DNA from: Ophiosphaerella korrae
Taxonomy: Eukaryota; Ascomycota; Dothideomycetes; Pleosporales; Phaeosphaeriaceae
NCBI GenBank assembly: GCA_028456385.1
Contig: JALNQF010000246.1
Coordinates: 1-61,434 of the forward strand
Length of the DNA stretch: 61,434 nt
Reading direction: 5' to 3'
Below, piece by piece: positions 54,147 to 61,434 of this stretch (the stretch's first letter is position 1; the number at the start of each line of letters is the position of its first letter). A program made the translations under genes and the position numbers. A model generated the notes under the pieces. It was not told the origin of the DNA, searched no databases, and was given only the letters and a program-made list of their open reading frames with translations.

Positions 54147-56065
54147 AAGCTGGAGGGATAGTTTCAAAAATGTACGAAGGAATTACTTTGATGAAATGCA
54201 TCCAGCTAAGAGTTCTTATCACGCAGCGTTCAACGCACCGATTGATCTGTGCAAGACAGCAGAAAAAGGCTTACATAACGTTTCCGCTTTTTGAGCCTTC
54301 TCGCCTTAGTCTAAGCACACGTGTTGCAAGCTCGTCTTAAAAGCCACATAGGGGCATTTTCGGGTATTTTTAATCTTCTATCGCTAGACGATTAAGCTGC
54401 ATTTCTCCTCATGCATTGATTGACAGCGAGAGCACGCCAATGAGTTGATGGCTAGGTAGCGTTTCACTTTAATGGTTGGGCAGCTCAATCGTATCCTCTA
54501 GTCGTGCAGTGCGGCGTTGCATGCAGACGTTGGACGTTGCACACATGTGGACGTTCCTCGCAAGCGCTATCGTCGCGCTCGCGATAAGCCGTCACCCGCC
54601 GCATGTCGCCAAGGGATGCATCACCAGATTGTTCTTCCTAGTTGAGCGGAACCTCGACCTCATTATCCATCCGCGTTGTTCTGCGGCTGCCAGGATTCGT
54701 CTCAACGTGGTATGCTCGTGGTTTGCTGCTAGGTTTTCAACTAGCCATGGCGAGCCACGCCATCTCGGTGGGCAACCATTCCCTCACAAAGGAGAGACAG
54801 GCTACCTCGCCCCGAAGGGCTCACCGATCACGAAGCACTGCGCTACGATACACAACATGGCCCTCTGACGTGAGAAGGTTGTGTGACTCGGCGCCTGGTC
54901 AGACGAAGATGTGATGGTGCTACGTACCAGGACCGAAGAAAATGGCGGATTGTTAGGGTTGCCACGATACGCGCGATGCTCAAAGCAGGCCAGTCGAATG
55001 ACGGCAAGCCTCCAAGGCGCGGCCACGTCAAGGCTCGCTTGGTCGATGCTAGCTGTTGATAATTACCTACAGGGTGAAACGTTCGGAAATAGGGCTAGCT
55101 TCGGCCCTAATACCAGGAACTCGCGCACCGCGTATGGCGTGCCGCAGACCAGATGCAAGACACATTTCGTTGCTAGACTTGCAAGCTAGTGACGGAGTGG
55201 TTTGACAGGCGCCAATTATGCGCTATGCACCATGCACTACTGTGTACTGGGTATGTACCTACTGTGTACCACTTGCGAGCAGCCAGACTCGTGGGCGGTT
55301 TCTGGTGCTGCTCGATTGCAGCATGCAGCCCAGCCCAGTGTCGCAACGCCCTTGGAGAGGCTAATTAGCCCGCATGCACCGTCAACCGCATTGAGTAACG
55401 GGCAGATGCAGCATCTCGCCATTGTCCTGCCGCAGCCCGCCGCGCCCATGCGCCCAACCCCGCGTCGGACGGTGGTTATGTGAGGCAATAAGCCAGAGGG
55501 ACGCAAAGTGGCTAGATGCCATGGCCCGGCCCACGTGTCAGCCAAAAGAGAAGCGGATGATATCGAGGATTACGCATCTCGCTGCATCGGGCTGTGCACG
55601 ACCGGCCAGCATCAGACCGCGCAGCAGGGCAAGGCATCTGCCGCGGCCAAGGCTATCGCGGCGACTGGTACTTTTGCTATGCACACACAAGTCGCCATCC
55701 CACATGGGGCGCTTACATATATGGGATGCGGTGCTGCAAGGGCTCGCCAAACTTATCGTTCGTCGGGAGCGAGCAGCGACGTTAAGAGCCGTGCGCCCGC
55801 AGACGCTCGCGGCGAGCTTGACTGTGAGACTGCGCGAAAAGCTCGACACCACCAAGCTGGGCCTGCTCCGCCTGCTCTGCATGGGACGGTGCAACAAAGA
55901 GCCGCCCCTTTTCAATCCTGTGCATCGCCCGGCCGTCGGTGGCCCTGCCACTTGCGCCCCGCTCGTTTTCGGCTTCTCCACTGCCCGCCAATGACCAGTC
56001 CGGCCCGTAAGGTTAGACAACGCTGCACCACGCGAGTGACTTGCCAGAGACGACGCGCAGAACGC
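54147..56065. other. 1.9 kb GC-rich region without a supportable gene
   Basis: Downstream of TRP4 and upstream of the Zn(II)2Cys6 regulator. Several overlapping open frames (up to about 230 codons) exist in all frames between 55,400 and 56,200, but none shows domain motifs and all look like by-products of high GC. The right half is likely promoter and long 5' leader of the regulator, with upstream ATGs. Confidence 0.45.
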
Positions 56066-59000
56066 ATGCCGCGGACCGCATCTTACAAGCCAGACTCCAG
56101 CATCCATCTGAGCACGTCGCCATCATTCACGCCCTACCCACCCTGGGCGCCGCCCGCGCGCCTTCTCCAGGTGCTGCGGTCGGAGAGCGCAGCGCAACTC
56201 GGCTGACTGGAGCTTCTCCCCCGTTGCAGCAGCCCTCTCCCCAGACTCAGCACTCGCCATCCACAGTGGAGGCGTCACCACTGCAGACCCCTGGGCCTCC
56301 TCTATCCAATGGGTATGTGGAGGCTCCAGGACGACGCTCGGAACGGGGCACCCGTGCGTCCATTGCTTGTACCAGATGTCGTCGAAGTAAGACCAAGTGC
56401 GACAACAGGGGCGTTGGCACCATTTGCAAGAGCTGCGAGGTTAACAAGAAGGTGTGCGACTACCAAGATGGGCCTGCAACAGCCACCGTTGCCGGAGGCT
56501 ATCCACGCCGAGGGAGCACAATTGGAGACGTCGACGTAAGTGCCCATACCATGTCATGTGATCGTCGGCATTCACTGCCTTAGCATGGAAGCACCTGACC
56601 TCCACCCCCACCCCCACCTTCTCTGCATTTGCTAGCTATAGAAAGTAGACTGCAAACTGACCCTCTCCCTACCAGGGCCCTCCCAAAAAGCGTAAGAGGA
56701 CCCTTGCAGCTGCCTCTAGCACAACAGATCGCACACTTGATGGCCTGAGACCGCATGAAGATATCCTTGACTCACCATGGTTTACCCCTAAAGTCTGGGC
56801 TGAGCTGGTAAATATATTATACTCCCTCCTGTGACATGGCTAATCAATCCCAGTTTGACATTTATGAAAAGCATTTTGCAACCGATTTCCCATTTCTCCA
56901 TCGAAGAAGATTCCTGGGGCCTCTTCACCGCGCCCCTCCAACCGGGTCTGGCGATATAAAAAAAGAGTTTGTCTTACAGCCACGCCCTCCACATGACCCA
57001 CCCCTCCTGCTAGCATTTCTTACCCAGACCGCCCGTTATCATCCCGAGATTGTAGCACGCGTGGGTGCAAAATCCCCTCACGCAACTGCAGGTTATTTTG
57101 CAGAAGCTACTCGAAACAGATTAGGAGATCTGCCGGGCAAAGCAACTTTAGAAAGAACCCAGGCTTTGCTCTTCCTTGGCTATCACGAATGGACTGACCT
57201 AGAGGGCCAACAAGGTTGGCTCAAGATTCGGACTGCCATGAGCTATGCACAAGTCCTTGGCTATCAATATGACGAGCACCGGAAGGGAACGAGCATGCCA
57301 GATGGTGACGATGAACTACAGCAGGACAATTTCATCGACCGCGAGATACAACGGCGCACTTTCTGGAGTTGTTTCATCATGGACCGTTATCTCAGCTGTG
57401 GCACATCGCGTCCTCAGATGTTAGCTGTGGACGATATGGATAAGATTCAATTACCTTGCAGCGACTCAGCTTTTGGTCATGGACTGAAGGTAAGGACTAG
57501 ACTTCTCGGCGAAAACGATCATGACTATGCTCGGCGAAGACAGAGAGTTGGAGACGCAATGAGGCGATCCCACGAACAAATTAACAATTCTCCTCAAAAC
57601 AAATCCCCTCAAGAAAGTGACGGCAATAATATCTGCGATGAATTAGAATGGGAAATAGGCAAGGATGAGGCTGAGTTGAGCTTGTATATACAAGCCGTCA
57701 ACCATTTTGGGAAAGTGATGAAGTGGTCCAATGCTGGAGGCCGGCGGTAAGCCAGCTCGAGGCTCCTTCTCATGCATGATCAACTGACACAGCACAGATG
57801 TGAAGAGTTTGCTCCGTGGCACAATGATTCGGGATTCAGGAAGCTCGAGGATGACAATCAAAGGCTCAAAGCCGCGCTTCCAAAGCAACTCACACTCACA
57901 CCTCGAAACACTGAGTATCACATTTCCTACAAAAGATCGCGAAATTATTTTCTCATACACGCGTTGCACAGTCTTTGTACGATTGCGTTGTACAGAGAGT
58001 ATATGGCGTTTTCTCCTTGGAATGTGCAAAAACCACAAGGCCCGCTAGATGAGCCTAGGATTACGGAAGCTTTACCCGAAGGCCAACCGGAATACTGGAT
58101 CGTTCAAGCGCGCAAATGTTTTGGTGCTGCAAAAGACTTTGCCGACCTGCTTAAAGCTTGCCAGCTCTCAGACGCTCTTGTAGATACCCCAATTGCAGGT
58201 TTCGCAACCTACATTGTTGCATGGTGTGGTGAGCAGTTGCATTTCCAGCGCAAAATAATGTGCTAATACTTGACAGCGTTGTATTGTCACTTTTTCCCGC
58301 GTATGGACCCAAATCGTGCCTTGGATTCAAAGCTTCAGCCTAGTGCTTGGGACATAGCAAACACCGTTGTACTAGACATGGGAAATCGCCTGAAGATGGC
58401 ATCTCAATGGATCGACTTCCTGATACGCCTTCACAAGTTCCTTCGAGAGAAACGGCGCGAATGGAAAGCAGCTGGGGGCTCACCCAAGAGCACAACCAGT
58501 GATGGTGGTGGAGGTCTAAAAGAGTACTCTGATATGTTCGAAACGGACCATAAAGAGTTTGGTAGCTTGGATGACAAAGCTTGGAGTAATAAATCCGTCA
58601 ATCAAGATGATCTGAAGCTCCAGCACGAACCTGAAATAGAGGATCGAAACGAAGCGGCCAGTCCCAACGTCGTGTACAAGTCCGAAACACCCGCATCTAC
58701 ACCTAGGCCAGGATTTAACTCGGTCAACGGAAGACCTATGGATCGGGAGGTAGTAGCCGAGATGACTCTGCCGCCTCAAGTGCCGCATGGTTATGGCCAA
58801 TATCCCAACGCTGGATCCTTGCCCACATCTCAAGGTTCTCAATCCCAATATTCCACACAAAGGGTCCAACCGATTCGATCTCCGGTCATTGAAGACACAA
58901 TGGTCTCCTCAGCCTATTACCCGGGACCAGGAGCAGCGATAAAAGGCCACCAGATGTACCAAGTTCAAAATCCCATTATAGGCAACGAATCTGCTGCATA

Positions 59001-59358
59001 CGATCCAACTGGTTACTGGCCGCAGCAGCAGCAGCAACAACATCTGCAACATCAACAACACCTACAACATCTGCAACATCAGCAACATCATCAACATCAG
59101 CAACATCAGAATCCACAGCTCAACCTGCAGCATATCAATGATATGGAATCAGCAGGACGGCCAACTGTCGACATGAGTGATATCACAAATTTCCAATGCG
59201 CGGAGAGCGTCATTGGGAATGCAGCCAATTTTTACGGCAATTACATCTCAGATACTTGGACAGAACAGATTCCTCTTCTACACGAAGGACCGATCGTGCC
59301 ACCATCTTGGCCCGGGCCGGTTTACGAGGGAGACTACTCGAATATGAATAGTAAATGA
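56066..59358 (+). CDS. Zn(II)2Cys6 transcription factor with fungal-specific middle domain
   Basis: Six exons join in frame: 56,066-56,170; 56,230-56,535; 56,676-56,807; 56,854-57,746; 57,798-58,228; 58,277-59,358, giving 982 residues. The frame that encodes the zinc cluster has no ATG of its own, so the start must come from an upstream exon; MPRTASYKPDSS at 56,066 followed by a 59 nt intron (GCTGACTGG branch) provides it. The binuclear cluster is CX2CX6CX8CX2CX6C at residues 82-111. A basic segment (PPKKRKR) follows, then the fungal-specific regulatory domain from about 182 (FDIYEKHFATDFPFLHRRRF, QGWLKIRTAMSYAQVLGY, RRTFWSCFIMDRYLSCG). The C-terminus is low-complexity with a Gln/His run at about 871-899. 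Target genes are unknown. Confidence 0.88.
59022..59108 (+). repeat. CAG/CAA/CAT trinucleotide tract in the transcription factor
   Basis: An in-frame run of CAG, CAA and CAT codons encodes a Gln/His-rich segment near the C-terminus. Such tracts can vary in length between isolates. Confidence 0.85.
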
Positions 59359-60029
59359 TCTAGGGATACCCGGGTCACATTTTCCTTTTCCACCTGCAGT
59401 TGAAGCTAATTCGAAAGCGAACAGAGTAATCTATCAACTTTATGTATCCAGACCTCGGTCTCATTTCCTAACTCTTCACATAGCTCTGACTGCTTGCTAC
59501 TCGATCAATATTGGGTATTTATATTGGGCGGTTTTCCCTCGATACGCCATTTGGTAGTTGCTAGTCTTGAACAACGGAAACATCCAGCTGTCTATCTTCA
59601 AATTACAACTTTGCATACGAAATGGTAACGAATAGGTGTGTAGCATGGCTTTAGCGAGGGCGGGGTATTTGAGAAGTGCTTTTATGATTTTTGTTTTGAG
59701 GTTATATGATTATTTGGTAGCTTTGTCTGGATGAAGTTGGCGGACTGTTGTAAGCACGTATCTTCTCCAAGAAAGCCGCATTCTTCATGTGCTCTGGGGT
59801 CAAGCAGGATAAAGACTAGCTTTTTGTCGACAGATAATTGATTAGACAGTCGGAGAAATTCAGACGTATACCTTGAGACTATCTCAATGACCAAGCCTAA
59901 TCCAGCATGGTTCTATTGATGGACATTTGTGGCTGCCAGCAACCACGGATATGTCAACTTCGTGAAGTGCTGTACTAAGCTAGCCGACAGGGTTCCGAGC
60001 CACCCGGGGTTTCGAGCTACCCCTTAGAA
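59359..60029. other. 3' flank of the transcription factor and edge of the right repeat block
   Basis: About 670 bp of normal composition without a supportable frame; the first few hundred bases are probably 3' untranslated sequence. At 59,989-60,023 lie two imperfect head-to-tail 15-mers, ggttccgagccaccc and ggtttcgagctaccc, differing by two C/T changes, right at the switch to AT-rich sequence. They may be the end of a mobile element; this is inference. Confidence 0.4.
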
Positions 60030-60589
60030 ATTAGCCACCTATCTAAAAATCATGTTTATTTACTTAACCTAATTACAATTACTACTCTATACACATAGAC
60101 TAAAGAGTTCTAGCTACTACTTTAGTTACTACTCTTCCTACTTCTCTCTTTACTACTTTACTATTATTTTATAACTCTAAAAGAATAAAAGTTTTTATAG
60201 CTACAGAGGGGTGACACGAAAAAAAAGACTAAAAAAAAGTTATAATTTTCAACTTCAGATAACTCTACTAATATATTAGCTAAAAATACAACTAAACAAG
60301 AATATTAAAGAGAAAATCAAAGTCTTCTATTTAGCCTACTACGATTTTTAATTACTAAGCGAACCCGAGCTAGGATTTAAAGTGTTTTGTTAACTTTTTT
60401 TTAGGTTAACTTTAGAGCTACGCAACTTTTTATTTTTAGTATCTTTTTTTAAGATTTTTTAATATAATTTAGATATATATAAGGGTATTTATATTTGTAA
60501 ATTATATAATATTCTAATTACTAAAAGTATAGATATTTAGTAAAAGGTTAAAAAGTAAACTTTTAGTAAAAACTTATATTTAATAGCTA
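60030..60589. other. AT-rich flank of the right-hand transposon relic
   Basis: AT-rich, mostly CA/TG-poor DNA with small islands of normal composition, such as ctacagaggggtgacacg near 60,200-60,217 and taggttaactttagagctac near 60,402-60,421. Either island could be an old terminal repeat of the transposon that follows. No frame survives. Confidence 0.4.
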
Positions 60590-61434
60590 TAACCCCTTGC
60601 TATTAGTACTTAGTAGGATAGCCTTTAGTATCTATAACAGCTTGCTATCGCTTTAGAAGAGATAATATACAATTATCTATAGCTTATTATAGTATAAAGG
60701 CCTACTCCTCTTTTATAGCTTTTTTAAAGGTTTCTACTTCTAAAGAAGTAGTTCTTATAAGATAATTTCTTTTAAATTACTTAATTAGTTAATCCTTAAG
60801 TAAAATCTATATATTTTTAATAGGGTTTAGATCTAGACTATAAAGAGGATAAAGAAAGAGTTTTACTCTATTTCTTTTAAACTAATTAATAATAGTAAAA
60901 GCCTTATAGATTCTACTATTATCTTATTAAAAACTATAGCCTAATATATAAGTTTACTTTTTAATAAATTTAATATAGTATATATTAAATAGAATTTTAA
61001 TAATAATTAAAAAAGAGGTAAAAAAAAGATAGTTAACTTACCTCGTTTTACTACCTTTTTAACATGCTTATTTAGGATATTATAGATATAGCGAGAGGAG
61101 TTTAGAGTAGTATTATTAATTAGGTCCCTAATATACTCTAGTTTAGATCTCCCTCCTATCTAAATAGATCCCTAAACTTAGATCTTTAGTCCTTTCGCTA
61201 AAAAAATCGTTAGTAACATAGTTATTAAAAAATAAGAATATTAAAATAAAACTATGCGTAAAATAAAGTATTTTAGTATATTAGGATTTACTTTAAACTT
61301 ACTTGTATTAGTTATAGAAATCTAAGCTTTTCTAACCTCTTTTTTACCCCTTTTTCGATAATATTTAGACCTAGCTCCTTTTCTAGCCTCTATACTACTT
61401 TTATCTAAAAATATTATTTTTCTTAGACTAAATT
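60590..61434 (-). pseudogene. Tc1/mariner DDE transposase relic, RIP-degraded, cut by window end
   Basis: On the minus strand the decayed translation contains a DNARIHKA-like word near 60,920-60,955 and LYSLDLNPIKN near 60,810-60,848, matching the second and third acidic motifs of Tc1/mariner transposases (DNA.IH and SPDLNPIE). Downstream remnants (SKAIASCYR and YKRLSY) fit the C-terminus near 60,600-60,660. Stops interrupt the frame where Gln or Trp codons are expected, as after RIP. The N-terminal part lies beyond the right end. It may be the same family as the relic at 19,893-20,661, but the two preserve different parts so this cannot be tested here. Confidence 0.75.

Noticed and set aside
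55422..56206. Overlapping long frames on both strands upstream of the transcription factor
   Set aside because: All phases are open because stops are rare in this GC-rich stretch; none has domain motifs. Only the last part (from 56,066) is used as exon 1.
59989..60023. tRNA T-arm-like hairpin (ggggt...acccc)
   Set aside because: The loop has 8 rather than 7 bases and no acceptor, D or anticodon arms can be drawn around it.

Overview
The window looks like nuclear DNA of a filamentous ascomycete, most likely a Dothideomycete and possibly in the Pleosporales; the class and order are inference. The evidence is short introns of about 46-80 nt with GTAWGT/GTRAGT donors and CTAAC/CTGAC branch sites, typical fungal proteins (Pkc1-type kinase, RSC7, Zn(II)2Cys6 regulator), and AT-rich repeat blocks that bear the mark of repeat-induced point mutation (RIP).

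Layout. Positions 1 to about 20,340 are a RIP-ruined repeat block in which CA and TG dinucleotides, and therefore ATG codons, are nearly gone. It holds a tandem of shortened Ty3/Gypsy chromovirus copies on the + strand (1-5,659, LTRs at 1,015-1,478 and 5,197-5,659), an unclassified 7.4 kb ruined segment (5,660-13,039), and a full-length copy of a related chromovirus on the - strand (13,040-19,892, LTRs of 402 bp). A Tc1/mariner relic (19,893-20,661) forms the edge. Positions 20,662 to about 59,990 have normal base composition and hold twelve genes whose exons could be joined in frame. From about 60,030 to the end the DNA is AT-rich again and carries a second decayed Tc1/mariner transposase, cut by the window edge.

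Genes in order: DIS3/RRP44 exosome nuclease (-), V-ATPase subunit H (+), RSC7 chromatin-remodelling subunit (-), SF3A2 splicing factor (-), tubulin cofactor E (+), a JmjC/cupin protein (-), prefoldin subunit 5 (+), a 670-residue protein of unknown function with two KH-like segments (-), mitochondrial ribosomal protein uL23m (+), protein kinase C (-), MAK21/NOC1 (-), anthranilate phosphoribosyltransferase TRP4 (+), and a Zn(II)2Cys6 transcription factor (+); the unknown-function gene brings the full total to thirteen. They do not form a pathway cluster: this is a housekeeping segment with many divergent pairs (DIS3/VMA13, SF3A2/TBCE, JmjC/PFD5, unknown/uL23m, MAK21/TRP4) and tight convergent ends (TBCE/JmjC are 62 bp apart). 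Three stretches of normal composition lack any gene I can support (26,341-29,836; 31,943-35,283; 54,147-56,065).

I found no convincing undescribed multi-gene system. The items most worth following are the gag-less chromovirus tandem, the RIP boundary inside a transposase relic, the KH-like unknown protein, and the long leader and hidden start of the transcription factor. All exon joins are by eye: they keep frame, use GT-AG sites and restore family motifs, but no transcript was examined.
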